Positions 48,753 through 57,377 of a stretch of DNA of 64,000 nt are shown here, piece by piece. The notes beneath the pieces were generated by a model. It saw only the letters and a program-made list of their open reading frames with translations, did not search any database and had not been told where the DNA came from. The position numbers and the translations under genes were made by a program. This DNA comes from Spirochaetota bacterium (GTDB lineage: Bacteria; Spirochaetota; Spirochaetia; Treponematales; UBA12059). Every line of letters starts with the position of its first letter. Position 1 is the stretch's first letter. The stretch spans positions 1-64,000 of the forward strand of contig JAPLSN010000011.1 in NCBI GenBank assembly GCA_026398615.1, read 5' to 3'.

Positions 48753-48786
48753 AAAACGAAGCCCCGCATTCGCGGGGTTTCGTTTC
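48753..48786 (+). terminator. Terminator of tRNA-Cys
   Basis: AAAACGAAGCCCCG pairs with CGGGGTTTCGTTT around a short GCATTCG loop, beginning 3 bases after the tRNA. The stem can be lengthened outward: GGCGCCTTT (48744-48752, partly the tRNA acceptor strand) complements AAAGGCGCC (48787-48795). Confidence 0.8.
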
Positions 48787-48913
48787 AAAGGCGCCGGGGA
48801 TGCAAGGTATTTTATTGTAGTCGTCGCGTTCCGCGACGTTCATCCACGGCGCCTACGCCCGTCAGGGCTGTCCTGCGGACAGCCGATCGATAGGGCGCCA
48901 GACAAGCCAACAC

Positions 48914-48970
48914 CTTTTCCCTTCGTGCCCTTCATTCCCTCCATAACCTTCGTGGTTCCCCCTTCGTGGC
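48914..48970. repeat. Copy of the 'CCTTCGTGGT' intergenic repeat
   Basis: CCCTTCGTGCCCTTC, CCTTCGTGGTTCCC and CCTTCGTGGC follow each other between the tRNA terminator and the secF terminator. The same unit is found at 15941-15980 and, inverted, at 41986-42118. The remainder of 48796-48913 holds only a small hairpin (CGTCGCG-TTC-CGCGACG) and no gene. Confidence 0.5.
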
Positions 48971-48987
48971 AAATCGTCTGACGGCAT

Positions 48988-49016
48988 AAAAAACCGGAGC
49001 CATCGCCGGCCCCGGT
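48988..49016 (-). terminator. Terminator of the yajC-secDF operon
   Basis: On the minus strand ACCGGGGCC and GGCTCCGGT form a stem (one mismatch) with a GGCGAT loop, followed by six T. It begins 20 bases after the secF stop. Confidence 0.8.
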
Positions 49017-49035
49017 CGCTGTCATGGAAGGATGC

Positions 49036-50310
49036 TTACTTCGCGGGTTGGAGGGCAGCTTTCGCTTCCTTTTTCGGGGGATGGTGGGCATCGTGCCTGA
49101 CGATCGCCTTTTTTTCCATCCGTTTCACGGAAACATCGTCCCAGAATTTCGCGAATGCGGTCGCGATGAAGACGGTCGAGTAGGTGCCGGATACCAGTCC
49201 CACAAGGAGCGCAAGGGAAAAGTCCTTGATGCTGCCCGTGGTGAAGATGAACAGCGCCAGCACCGCGAGCATCGTGGTGAGGATCGTGATGATCGTGCGG
49301 CTCATGGTCTCGGTGATGGACTTGTTCATGATGTTCGTGAAAGATTCGTTCGGCGCGAGGCGGCGATCTTCGCGGACGCGGTCGAAGATGACGATGGTGT
49401 CGTTGATCGAATAGCCGAGTATCGTGAGGATGGCCGCGATCGAGCTCGTGTTGAACTCCATTCGGGTCCACACGATGAAGCCGATCATGATGAGGGCGTC
49501 GTGCGCAATGGCGAGCACCGCGCCGATGGCGTACTGCAGCTTGAACCGCAGGGTCGAGTAGATCATGATCACGCCGAGCGTCGCCAGGACCAGCCAGAGG
49601 GCGTTCTTGGACAGGTCCTTGGAGAAGCGCTGGTCCACCGTGTCCGTCTTCATGACGACGACCTTGCCGGCGCCGAAGGCGGACTCGAGGGCCTGGCGGA
49701 TCTTCACCGAGGCGTTCACGCCGAAGTCGGCGTCCTTCTTGTCGTCCTGGACGCGGATGATGAACTGCTGCTTGGCCTTGTCGCCGATGGACTGCACGGA
49801 CACCGTGCCGACCGTGCCTGCCGCTGCCCGCACCCTGTCGATGGGAGCGAAGAGCTCGTTGTCGTCGCGCGGAGTACGGTGGATCAAGACTGTCCCCGTT
49901 GCCAGGTTGAAATCGCCCTGATAGGTGGGTACGACGAGGGCAGCGGGAAGGGTCCCACCGTCGAGAACCTTCACGTCGACGTTCTCGATGGCGTCGACCT
50001 TCGCGGCGAAGTCGCCGATGGTGCCGGTCCTGATGTCGAAATCGACCGTCCTGGCTTCGACCTCGGCGCCCGAGAACACGATGGCCGCGTTCCCTTTTTC
50101 CGAGATCGACAGCACCGCGTTGCCCTTGCCCGTGTAGGAAACTTCCAGCGCCGGGTAGGCAAGCTGGACATACTGGTTGATGCCGGCCTGGAAGTCCACG
50201 CCGAGGTTGAAGCCCATCATGAAGTACCCGGCCATGCCCGCCGCTATGAGGGTCAGCGAAAGTGCGATGGCGGGGACGAATGCCCTGTCAAAACGGATGA
50301 TGCGCTTCAT
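49036..50310 (-). CDS. secF: Protein translocase subunit SecF
   Basis: A 424-residue inner-membrane protein that, with SecD, uses the proton or sodium gradient to help complete export through SecYEG. Features are an N-terminal TM (FVPAIALSLTLIAAGMAGYF), the conserved GFNLGVDFQAG, a periplasmic domain (larger than in E. coli SecF), then five TM segments with the family motif LGYSINDTIVIFDRVREDRR. The tail is Lys/Ala rich (PPKKEAKAALQPAK). It begins directly at the secD stop with no gap. Confidence 0.95.
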   Translation of the reverse strand: MKRIIRFDRAFVPAIALSLTLIAAGMAGYFMMGFNLGVDFQAGINQYVQLAYPALEVSYTGKGNAVLSISEKGNAAIVFSGAEVEARTVDFDIRTGTIGDFAAKVDAIENVDVKVLDGGTLPAALVVPTYQGDFNLATGTVLIHRTPRDDNELFAPIDRVRAAAGTVGTVSVQSIGDKAKQQFIIRVQDDKKDADFGVNASVKIRQALESAFGAGKVVVMKTDTVDQRFSKDLSKNALWLVLATLGVIMIYSTLRFKLQYAIGAVLAIAHDALIMIGFIVWTRMEFNTSSIAAILTILGYSINDTIVIFDRVREDRRLAPNESFTNIMNKSITETMSRTIITILTTMLAVLALFIFTTGSIKDFSLALLVGLVSGTYSTVFIATAFAKFWDDVSVKRMEKKAIVRHDAHHPPKKEAKAALQPAK

Positions 50311-52038
50311 TTACCTGATCCTCCAGCTGATGGACACGTTCCTGGACTTGAGCACGTCGGTGCCGAAGTCGAAGATGAGCTTCGAGACGAAGAGCGACGT
50401 GAACAGCGAGCTGATGTTTCCGATCGCGAGGGAGACCGCGAAACCCTGGATCGGTCCGGAACCGAGTTGGGCCAGGAACAGCGCGGCGATGATGGTCGTG
50501 ATGTTGGAGTCCATGACCGCCCAGAAGGCCTTGTCGAAACCCGCCGCGATCGAGGCCCGCCGTCCCTTCCCGAGCCGGAGTTCCTCCTTGATGCGTTCGA
50601 AGATGATGACGTTGGCGTCGACGGACATGCCGACCGTGAGCAGGAAGCCCGCGATCGACGGCAGCGTGAGCGTCAGGTTGAAGGCGGACAGGATGGACAG
50701 CATGATGTACAGGTTGAGCACCTGCGCGACCATGGCGTTGATCCCCGCGAACTTGTAGTAGACGAACATGAACGCGAACACGAGGGCCAGGCCCCAGGCC
50801 ACGGCCCGTTTGCCCTGCTCGATGGCGTCCTCGCCGAGCGAAGCCCCGATCGACTGCTGGGAGGCGACGGACAGTTCGATGGGAAGGGCGGCGGTCCTGA
50901 GCACGCGGGCCAGGTTCTGGGCCTCCTCGACGTTGAACCCGGACATCTGCACGGATTCCCGGATGGCCTCGTTGATCTGCGCGTAGCTCTTGACCCGGTC
51001 GTCCAGAACGACGGTCATGTACTTCTTCACGTTGCTGCTGGTAAGGGCGTAGAAGAGTTCGCCGCCCTCCTTGTCCAGGACGAAGTTGACGACCGGCGTT
51101 CCCTTGACGGGGTCGGTCGACACGTCGGCGCGCTGGATGTGGTTGCCGTCCAGGCCCGCGGTTTCCGTGATGACGAGGTAGGTGCCGGTCCACTCGTCGA
51201 GCCCGTAGCGGTCGCGCTTGAAGAACTTGCGGACGATGAAACCCGCGGGCACGACCGACGGGTCGGCTACCTTGAGGTTCTCGTCGACGCCGTTCGGATT
51301 GGTCTGCAGGTACGTCGTCAGCTTCTCGGTCGCGTCGGTGTCCACGATGTGGAACGCGAGCCGGCCGCGGCCCATGATGATCGAGTTGATGCGTTCGGGG
51401 TCGGCGGTGCCGGGGATCTCCACGTAGACCCCGTCCTGGCCCTGGCGGCGGATCACCGGCTCGGTGAGGCCGAATTTGTCGATGCGGCTGTTGAGCACTT
51501 CCATGGCCCGGCTCATCGCATCCTCGCGTTCGGCGTCGGAAAGCGCGTGGCCGAGCTTGACGGCATACGCCTCGAGGTCGGCTCGTATGATGACGGACAG
51601 GCCGCCCGAGAGGTCGAGGCCGAGCTGCACGGCGGAGCCCTGGAGCTGCTTGAGCCCGAGGATCTTCGTGCGGTAGTAGTCTTCGAAATCGTTGATGCAG
51701 ATTCGCCTGGATTCGTACGCGGCGAGCAGCGCGGCGGCGTCCCACGTCGCGGGCACCGGCTTCTTGAGGAACCGGTACTGCTTCCTGGCGCGGACCAGGA
51801 GCGGTTCGTACTTTTCGGGCAGGACATTTTTGTCGCCGTTCTTGGCGAGTTTCTCTATCTCGACGAGATCCGTGCTGGCCATGCGCCACGCGTAATCGCG
51901 GATCTGTTCACGGGTTCCGACGGCCAGCGCCCTGTCCTCGCGGGGAGTCAGGAAATACCACTTGATCGACGGGAACAGGAAGGCGAGCGCGATGCCGATC
52001 ACGACGAGCACGAGCAGGAATCGCTTCGTTTTATTCAT
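50311..52038 (-). CDS. secD: Protein translocase subunit SecD
   Basis: A 575-residue partner of SecF. Family motifs include LGLDLSGGLSVIIRAD, EIPGTADPERINSIIMGRG, the P1 head domain, and VGMSVDANVIIFERIKEELR in TM4. Six TM segments are seen (one N-terminal, five C-terminal). Gene order yajC-secD-secF is the conserved one. It starts 58 bases after the yajC stop. Confidence 0.96.
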   Translation of the reverse strand: MNKTKRFLLVLVVIGIALAFLFPSIKWYFLTPREDRALAVGTREQIRDYAWRMASTDLVEIEKLAKNGDKNVLPEKYEPLLVRARKQYRFLKKPVPATWDAAALLAAYESRRICINDFEDYYRTKILGLKQLQGSAVQLGLDLSGGLSVIIRADLEAYAVKLGHALSDAEREDAMSRAMEVLNSRIDKFGLTEPVIRRQGQDGVYVEIPGTADPERINSIIMGRGRLAFHIVDTDATEKLTTYLQTNPNGVDENLKVADPSVVPAGFIVRKFFKRDRYGLDEWTGTYLVITETAGLDGNHIQRADVSTDPVKGTPVVNFVLDKEGGELFYALTSSNVKKYMTVVLDDRVKSYAQINEAIRESVQMSGFNVEEAQNLARVLRTAALPIELSVASQQSIGASLGEDAIEQGKRAVAWGLALVFAFMFVYYKFAGINAMVAQVLNLYIMLSILSAFNLTLTLPSIAGFLLTVGMSVDANVIIFERIKEELRLGKGRRASIAAGFDKAFWAVMDSNITTIIAALFLAQLGSGPIQGFAVSLAIGNISSLFTSLFVSKLIFDFGTDVLKSRNVSISWRIR

Positions 52039-52096
52039 TCCTCAATCTCCAGTCCTGGGTTGAGGCGAACGCGGACGCATCGGCCCGCGCACGCCG

Positions 52097-52495
52097 CTAT
52101 TTGCCGTTTTCGCCGGCCTTGGGTTCTTCGTTCTTGTCGCCTTTCTTCTCTTCGATCTTCTCGACGGGCTTTTCGGAGCCTTCGCGCGAGACGACGGTGG
52201 CGACGGCGCTCTTCGAGAATTCGATCTTGCACCCTTCGTCGACCTTGATCACCACGGTGTTGTCCCTCGTGGAGACGACGGTGCCATGCACGCCCCCGAT
52301 GGTGATGACCTTGTCGTTCTTCTGCAGGGTTTCGATCATCTTCTGCAGCTCTTTCTTCTGCTTGTTCTGGGGCCTGATGATGAGCAGGTACATGATGAGG
52401 AAGACGGCGCCGAAGGTGATCAGCGTGGTCATGAGTTGGCCGGAGGCTTCCGCCTGGGCTTGGATGACCGGGAGCGAGGTAAACAGGGTATTCAT
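52097..52495 (-). CDS. yajC: Preprotein translocase subunit YajC
   Basis: A 132-residue protein with a single N-terminal TM ending in the signature FLIMYLLIIRPQNKQKKE. A small beta domain follows (DKVITIGGVHGTVVSTRDNTV), then a long Glu/Lys-rich tail (VEKIEEKKGDKNEEPKAGE). The start at 52495 (MNTLFTSLPV) is preceded by AAGGGA; the frame extends to 52621 but that part has no homology. First gene of the sec operon. Confidence 0.92.
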   Translation of the reverse strand: MNTLFTSLPVIQAQAEASGQLMTTLITFGAVFLIMYLLIIRPQNKQKKELQKMIETLQKNDKVITIGGVHGTVVSTRDNTVVIKVDEGCKIEFSKSAVATVVSREGSEKPVEKIEEKKGDKNEEPKAGENGK

Positions 52496-52592
52496 GACGT
52501 TTCCCTTGAGTGTGTGATTGCCTTGGTGCGGAACCCGCGAAGCATGACGTTGATCACGCCGCGGATGCCGACACGGATTAAAAAGGCAGGGT

Positions 52593-52621
52593 ACGTTATC
52601 ATAGAAGGCTTCATCGGTCAA
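52593..52621 (-). promoter_or_regulatory. Likely promoter of the yajC-secDF operon
   Basis: On the minus strand TTGACC (52621-52616) and TAACGT (52598-52593) are 17 bases apart, about 100 bases before yajC. The -10 is a modest match. It sits just past the tandem repeat that follows arcC. Confidence 0.45.
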
Positions 52622-52649
52622 CGCCCGAAGGTCGGTTCCGTCCCGGAAG

Positions 52650-52880
52650 GGGCGGGTACGCCTTCGAGGCGACGAATACGTCTTTGTCGTATTCGTCGAT
52701 GCACCGTAAAGGCAGCGTCGAGCCTATTTGACGATCTTGGTGCCTGCCAGACCATCGACCACCCGAAGGGCGGGTACGCCCTTCGAGGCGACGAATACGC
52801 CCTTGGCGTATTCGTCGATGCACCGTAAAGGCCGCGGTTGAGCCTATTTGACGATCTTGGTGCCTGCCAGACCATCGACC
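52650..52880. repeat. Two tandem copies (~115-120 bp) including the tail of arcC
   Basis: Copy A (about 52650-52760) and copy B (about 52768-52880) share GGGTACGCC, CGACGAATACG...CGTATTCGTCG (a perfect 11-bp hairpin: 52670-52680/52688-52698 and 52789-52799/52807-52817), GATGCACCGTAAAGGC and a final 40-base block (52721-52760 = 52841-52880). In copy B the 40-base block encodes the last residues of carbamate kinase (VDGLAGTKIVK-stop). Copy A is therefore a detached duplicate of that 3' end. Confidence 0.8.
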
Positions 52881-53788
52881 GCGGCCTGGGCTTTTTCGAG
52901 GCTGGTGATGATGACGTGGTTGCCGCCGCGCTTGACGAAATCGATGGCGGCCTCCATTTTCGGGCCCATGGAACCCTTCGGGAACTGGCCTTCTGCCATG
53001 TAGCGCTCGGCTTCCGCCACGGTCATCGTGTCGAGGACCTTCATGCTTGGCTTCTTGTAGTTGATGGCGACCTTGTCAACACCGGTCAGGATCAGGAGTT
53101 CGTCGGCATCGATGAGGCTGGCGAGGAGGGCAGAGGCGCGATCCTTGTCGATGACCGCGTCCACGCCGGTATAGGTGCCATCGGCATTCAGGCAGACGGG
53201 AACCCCCCCGCCACCCACCGCGATGACGAGCTTGTCGTCGTCGAGAAGGTCGTGGATGACGCTCTTCTCGACGACATCGATGGGAATCGGCGAGGCGACG
53301 ACGCGGCGGTACCCGCGGCCCGGGTCTTCCTTCATCACCCACCCCTTCTTCCTGCAGGTTTCGAGATCCTCGGCCTTGAAGAAGGGACCCACGTACTTGG
53401 TGGGGTTGACCATGGAGGGATCGTTCTTGTCCACGACGACCTGCGTGATCACGGTGACGACGTCCTTGCGGACTCCATGCCGGATGAGTTCGTTGACGAG
53501 TGACTGCTGGATCATGTAGCCGATGGATCCCTGCGTGTCCGCGACGATCACGTTGAGCGGGCTCGGGGGAACCTGGGAGGAGCCAGCCTCGTTCCGGATG
53601 AGGTGGACGCCGGCCTGGGGACCGTTCCCGTGGGTAAGGACGACCCTGTGGCCTTCCTTTATGAGTCCGACGATGGCGTCCATGCTCTTGCGCGTATTCT
53701 CGAACTGCTGCTCGATCGTGCCCTCGGTGCCTTCCTCGATGAGGGCGTTGCCGCCGAGCGCAACGACGATGGTCTTCTGCTTGCCCAT
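52844..53788 (-). CDS. arcC: Carbamate kinase
   Basis: Makes ATP from carbamoyl phosphate and ADP in fermentation of arginine, citrulline or purine-derived compounds. The 314-residue protein has the family start (VVALGGNALIEEG), VLTHGNGPQAGVHLIRNE, VVASPIPIDVVEK, LVIAVGGGGVPVC, VDAVIDKDRASALLA, LILTGVDKV and FPKGSMGPKMEAAIDF. No arcA or arcB lies nearby, so the carbamoyl phosphate source is not visible here. A weak AGGTAGG site precedes the ATG. Its 3' end is part of a tandem duplication. Confidence 0.95.
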   Translation of the reverse strand: MGKQKTIVVALGGNALIEEGTEGTIEQQFENTRKSMDAIVGLIKEGHRVVLTHGNGPQAGVHLIRNEAGSSQVPPSPLNVIVADTQGSIGYMIQQSLVNELIRHGVRKDVVTVITQVVVDKNDPSMVNPTKYVGPFFKAEDLETCRKKGWVMKEDPGRGYRRVVASPIPIDVVEKSVIHDLLDDDKLVIAVGGGGVPVCLNADGTYTGVDAVIDKDRASALLASLIDADELLILTGVDKVAINYKKPSMKVLDTMTVAEAERYMAEGQFPKGSMGPKMEAAIDFVKRGGNHVIITSLEKAQAAVDGLAGTKIVK

Positions 53789-53844
53789 TCACTACCTACC
53801 TTTTGCAGGGCCTGAGCTCTACCCCGTTCTTCGACCGGTCCGTC

Positions 53845-53873
53845 AGTATATACGAACGATCTTCATCGCTCAA
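53845..53873 (-). promoter_or_regulatory. Promoter of arcC
   Basis: On the minus strand TTGAGC (53873-53868) and TATACT (53850-53845) are 17 bases apart, about 57 bases upstream of the arcC ATG, in the divergent gap shared with the nitroreductase gene. Confidence 0.6.
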
Positions 53874-53911
53874 GTCTCGCTCAAGTCCGGGAAACACGCT
53901 ATGCTTGGATC

Positions 53912-54475
53912 ATGGATATACTGACATCGATCGCGGAACGACGTGCGAGGCGGGCCATCTCTCCCGAAGCTCTTGAAGAAGGGCAAACCGAGCGGCTCCT
54001 CGCTGCAGCTACCCTGGCTCCCTCCTGTTTCAACAGCCAACCCTGGCGCCTCGTGGCGGTCAGCTCCCCCGAAGCGCTCGAAAGCGTCCGCGCGACATTC
54101 TCCGAATCCAACGCGTGGGCAAGACCGGCGCCCTTGCTCGTTTTGGTCGCGACAAAGCCCAGCCTCGACTGCCGTCTGGACGAAGGCAGGGATTACGCCG
54201 TCTTCGATGCAGGCTCGGCCGCCATGAGTCTCCAGATCCAGGCATCCGCCGAGGGGCTTTATGCCCATCCCATCGCGGGATTTTCGCCGAAAAAGGCGCG
54301 AAAGGCCCTGGGGATTCCTGATGATTATATTGTTATCACAATCATCGTCGTGGGAAAACCAGGAGACACCGGGATGCTTGACGGGCGGCAAAAGACGGAT
54401 GAAAGCTCCGAACGGAGCCGCAAACCCTTCGGGGATGTCATCTTCGCCGACAAGTGGCCCCAGAATCTCGCCTGA
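53912..54475 (+). CDS. Nitroreductase-family FMN oxidoreductase
   Basis: A 187-residue protein with the nitroreductase pattern: N-terminal SIAERRARRAISPEAL, the FMN-contacting AATLAPSCFNSQPWRLVAV, DAGSAAMSLQIQASAEGLYA in mid-protein, and a C-terminal KPFGDVIFADKW. It is an NAD(P)H-dependent flavoenzyme of unknown substrate. It is divergent from arcC and convergent with udk (24 bases between their ends). Confidence 0.88.
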   Translation: MDILTSIAERRARRAISPEALEEGQTERLLAAATLAPSCFNSQPWRLVAVSSPEALESVRATFSESNAWARPAPLLVLVATKPSLDCRLDEGRDYAVFDAGSAAMSLQIQASAEGLYAHPIAGFSPKKARKALGIPDDYIVITIIVVGKPGDTGMLDGRQKTDESSERSRKPFGDVIFADKWPQNLA

Positions 54476-54499
54476 AGCTTGCGTGAAAAGGATCGTTCC

Positions 54500-55117
54500 T
54501 CAGCGCGGATTGACGATGTTGTTCATGAAGGAGACGAGTACGCCGAGCGCGTTCTCGTTCGCACCTCCTTCCGGGATGATGAGGTCGGCGTACGCCTTGG
54601 TGGGTTCGATGAATTCGTAGTGTCCCGGGCGCACGACGTTCAGGTACTGCTCGATGACGGAATCCAGGGTACGGCCGCGTTCCTTGATGTCGCGCGTCAG
54701 GCGCCGTATGAACCGTATGTCGTCGGGGGTGTCCACGAAGATCTTGAGGTCGATGAGGTCGCGGACCGCCTTGTTCGTGAAAATCATGATCCCTTCGAAG
54801 ATGATGAGCTTTTTCGGGACGACGTGGATCGTCTCCGCGGCCCTGCGGTGGTGTACGAAGTCGTAGGTCGGCATCTCCACGCTCTTGTCCGCCTTGAGGC
54901 ACATGAGGTGCTCGACGAGCAGGTCGTTGTCGAAAGCTTCGGGATGGTCGAAGTTGAACGCCGTGATGTTCGCGTTGGAAATGTACTCGGCGCTCTTGTA
55001 GTAGTTGTCCTGGGGAAGGAAGACGAAATCCGAGACGACTTCCGAAATCTTCCGCACGATCGTGGTTTTCCCGGACCCCGACCCCCCGCAGATGCCGATA
55101 AGCTTGGGCTGGCTCAT
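54500..55117 (-). CDS. udk: Uridine kinase
   Basis: Phosphorylates uridine and cytidine to UMP and CMP, the first step of pyrimidine nucleoside salvage. The 205-residue protein has the P-loop [28 protein letters not shown], the base-binding [13 protein letters not shown] and [11 protein letters not shown], and [15 protein letters not shown] with [12 protein letters not shown] in the lid. The start at 55117 is chosen by family length; ATG at 55129 is an alternative with a better upstream G-run. It lies 61 bases after a nucleoside-type binding-protein gene, which fits the salvage role. Confidence 0.88.
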   Translation of the reverse strand: MSQPKLIGICGGSGSGKTTIVRKISEVVSDFVFLPQDNYYKSAEYISNANITAFNFDHPEAFDNDLLVEHLMCLKADKSVEMPTYDFVHHRRAAETIHVVPKKLIIFEGIMIFTNKAVRDLIDLKIFVDTPDDIRFIRRLTRDIKERGRTLDSVIEQYLNVVRPGHYEFIEPTKAYADLIIPEGGANENALGVLVSFMNNIVNPR

Positions 55118-55178
55118 GAGAGCCAGCATAGCACCCCCGGGAAGGCATGAAAAGCGGGAAACGACCGTTCTCCCGCGA

Positions 55179-56342
55179 TCATTTCGCAGGTCCCACCGCC
55201 GCGTAGAAATCCTTGAGCTGGTCGTCGTTTTCGGGGACGAGGATGGTTCCATCCACGATCTTGCGCTTGATGGCGTCGAGATCGGAAAAATACGGTTTCA
55301 GCGCGTCCTCGTTGTACTGGTTCACGGCAAAATCGACCCCGCCGTCCGCGAGCTCGAAGAGGCGGTATCCCCCGCGCACTTCCTCCCGGTCCATGAGTTC
55401 CTTGCCCAGGAGGAATACGGCCCGGTCGACCCGCTTGATCATGGACGTGACGATGATCGACCCGTACTTGACCAGTTCCGGGACACCCGAGTCATGGTAG
55501 ATGGCGCCCTGGTCCGAGTCCACGCCGATCGCGAGCTTGTCGTTCTCGAAAGCCGCCTTGAATACGCCGGCCCCCGACGCACCGGACGCGTGGAAGATGA
55601 TTGCCGCCCCCCTTACGAACATCTCGTAGGAGGCGGCGTACGCGCCGTACGGGTCATTGAAGCCCGTGACGTCCGGCGCAACGTACTTCGTCACGAATCC
55701 GCCAGGGAGCAGCGCCGGGTTCGTGAACGCGGCGCCCGCGTAGAACCCGACCCTGAACCTGTTGACGATCGGGCTGTTGGTGCCGCCGAGGAAGCCGACG
55801 CGCCTGGACTGGTCGCTCCGGGTGAGGTAGCCGGCGAGTGCCCCCACCATGAACGCGCCCTCGTGCTCGGAAAAATTCACGCAGGTGATATTGGAATCAG
55901 TATTGAGGTTCGGGATGATGCCGTCCACGACCGCGAAGTGGGTATCCGGGAAGTTCTTGGCGGTGATGAGGGCCGCCTCGGTGTAGGCGTTGCCGATCCC
56001 GATCACGAGGTCGTAGCCGTCCTCCGCGAAGAACCGGAACAACTGCTCGTTGTCCCGGCCGTCGGCCTTGGTTTCCAGGTAGCGGAGCTGGAGGCGGTAG
56101 CCTTTGCTCACGCCGTCGGGATCGTCGACGATGAAACCATAGAAGGTTTCGGCCAGGATCTTGATGCCTTCGTATGCCGAATCGTTGAACGCGCGGTCGC
56201 CGCGTCCGCCGATGTCGAACGCCACGCCGATCTTGTGCACGGGTTTCACCGGCCCGACGAAATTCCCGCCCGTGGTCGATTCCCTGCGGCATCCCGATGC
56301 CAGGGCCAGGACCGCCGCGAGGACGAGCGCCATCCTTTTCAC
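55179..56342 (-). CDS. BMP-family nucleoside-type binding lipoprotein
   Basis: A 387-residue lipoprotein with signal and lipobox LALASGC. The BMP/PnrA fold is shown by [37 protein letters not shown]-like [66 protein letters not shown] and [15 protein letters not shown]. Known members bind purine or other nucleosides. The start is GTG at 56342, preceded by AAAGGAAA; a frame to 56408 lacks signal-like sequence. It lies downstream of two permease genes and an ATPase gene of the same class. Confidence 0.87.
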   Translation of the reverse strand: MKRMALVLAAVLALASGCRRESTTGGNFVGPVKPVHKIGVAFDIGGRGDRAFNDSAYEGIKILAETFYGFIVDDPDGVSKGYRLQLRYLETKADGRDNEQLFRFFAEDGYDLVIGIGNAYTEAALITAKNFPDTHFAVVDGIIPNLNTDSNITCVNFSEHEGAFMVGALAGYLTRSDQSRRVGFLGGTNSPIVNRFRVGFYAGAAFTNPALLPGGFVTKYVAPDVTGFNDPYGAYAASYEMFVRGAAIIFHASGASGAGVFKAAFENDKLAIGVDSDQGAIYHDSGVPELVKYGSIIVTSMIKRVDRAVFLLGKELMDREEVRGGYRLFELADGGVDFAVNQYNEDALKPYFSDLDAIKRKIVDGTILVPENDDQLKDFYAAVGPAK

Positions 56343-56429
56343 CGTCTTTTCCTTTCGACACGGGCTGGTGCCAACGGACCGCAGGGTCCGCACGACGCGA
56401 GGGGGCATCCCGGGCTCCCTCGCGGGAGG

Positions 56430-57377
56430 TCAGCGTTTACCCGCGTCGTAGATCTCTCCGGCGGCCTTCGGGCCGACCGATTTGCCGCTGAACACGATGA
56501 GCGCGACGATCGTGAGCACGTACGGAAGGACATAGAAGACGTCGGTCGGAACCGACGAGAGGAAGGGAATGTCCTTGGCGTAGTACGAGAGGGTCTGGGC
56601 GAACCCGAAAAAGAACCCGGCGCCCAGCACGCCCCACGGATTCCATTTCCCGAAGATGAGCGAAGCGAGGGCGATGAAGCCCGTGCCATGCACCGAGCCG
56701 ATTGTGTACTGGATGTCCTGGGTCAGCACCATCGTGGCGCCCGCGAGCCCCGCGAGGGCGCCCGAGGCTCCCACACCGATGTAGCGCATCCAGAAGACGT
56801 TGATGCCCATGGACGCCGCCGCCTGGGGATTCTCGCCGCAAGCCCGGAGCCTGAGGCCGAAGGGGGTCTTGTAGACGACGAACCAGGTGAACGCGACGAG
56901 GGCCAGGGCGATGTAGAAGGTCGGGTAGATCTCCGTGAAGACCGCCGGCCCGAGGATCGGGATGCGGTTGAGCAGGGGCACCGTGACTTTCAGGACGCCG
57001 GTCTGGAAGGAACTCGTCCGCTGCTGGTTGAAGAAGATCTGGCAGAGGTAGACGGTAAGCCCGCCGGCCAGGATGTTGAGGGCCGTGCCCGACACGACCT
57101 GTTCGGATTTGAGGTTGATGCTGGCGAAAGCGTGGAGCATCGAAAATACGATGCCCGCGAGGATGCCGACGCCGAGCCCTATCCATCCCGCCAGGGGCGT
57201 GACGGGTTCGAGGACCACTATGATCGAAGCGGCCGCGAAACCGCCCACCATCATGATGCCTTCGAGGCCGATGTTCACGATGCCGGAGCGTTCGCTGAAC
57301 AGCCCGCCGAGCGCGGCGATGACGATCGGCGTGGTGCCCGCCAGGGCGATGGGAAACATCTGGACGAGGATGTTCAT
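56430..57377 (-). CDS. Nucleoside-type ABC transporter permease (YufQ/NupQ-like)
   Basis: A 315-residue permease of the RbsC-like 'BPD_transp_2' family, with about eight to nine hydrophobic segments. Motifs are GGLFSERSGIVNIGLEGIMMVGGF near the N-terminus (split at residue ~25), GTALNILAGGLTVYL, the loop FGLRLRACGENPQAAASMGINV, and a C-terminal FSGKSVGPKAAGEIYD. This gene overlaps the preceding permease by four bases (ATGA). Together they form the channel for the BMP binding proteins. Confidence 0.92.
   Translation of the reverse strand: MNILVQMFPIALAGTTPIVIAALGGLFSERSGIVNIGLEGIMMVGGFAAASIIVVLEPVTPLAGWIGLGVGILAGIVFSMLHAFASINLKSEQVVSGTALNILAGGLTVYLCQIFFNQQRTSSFQTGVLKVTVPLLNRIPILGPAVFTEIYPTFYIALALVAFTWFVVYKTPFGLRLRACGENPQAAASMGINVFWMRYIGVGASGALAGLAGATMVLTQDIQYTIGSVHGTGFIALASLIFGKWNPWGVLGAGFFFGFAQTLSYYAKDIPFLSSVPTDVFYVLPYVLTIVALIVFSGKSVGPKAAGEIYDAGKR

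Noticed and set aside
49024-52248. A 1074-codon frame antisense to secD/secF
   Set aside because: Same codon-bias effect; composition dominated by His/Asp/Glu/Arg and no domain, while SecD/SecF signatures are on the other strand.
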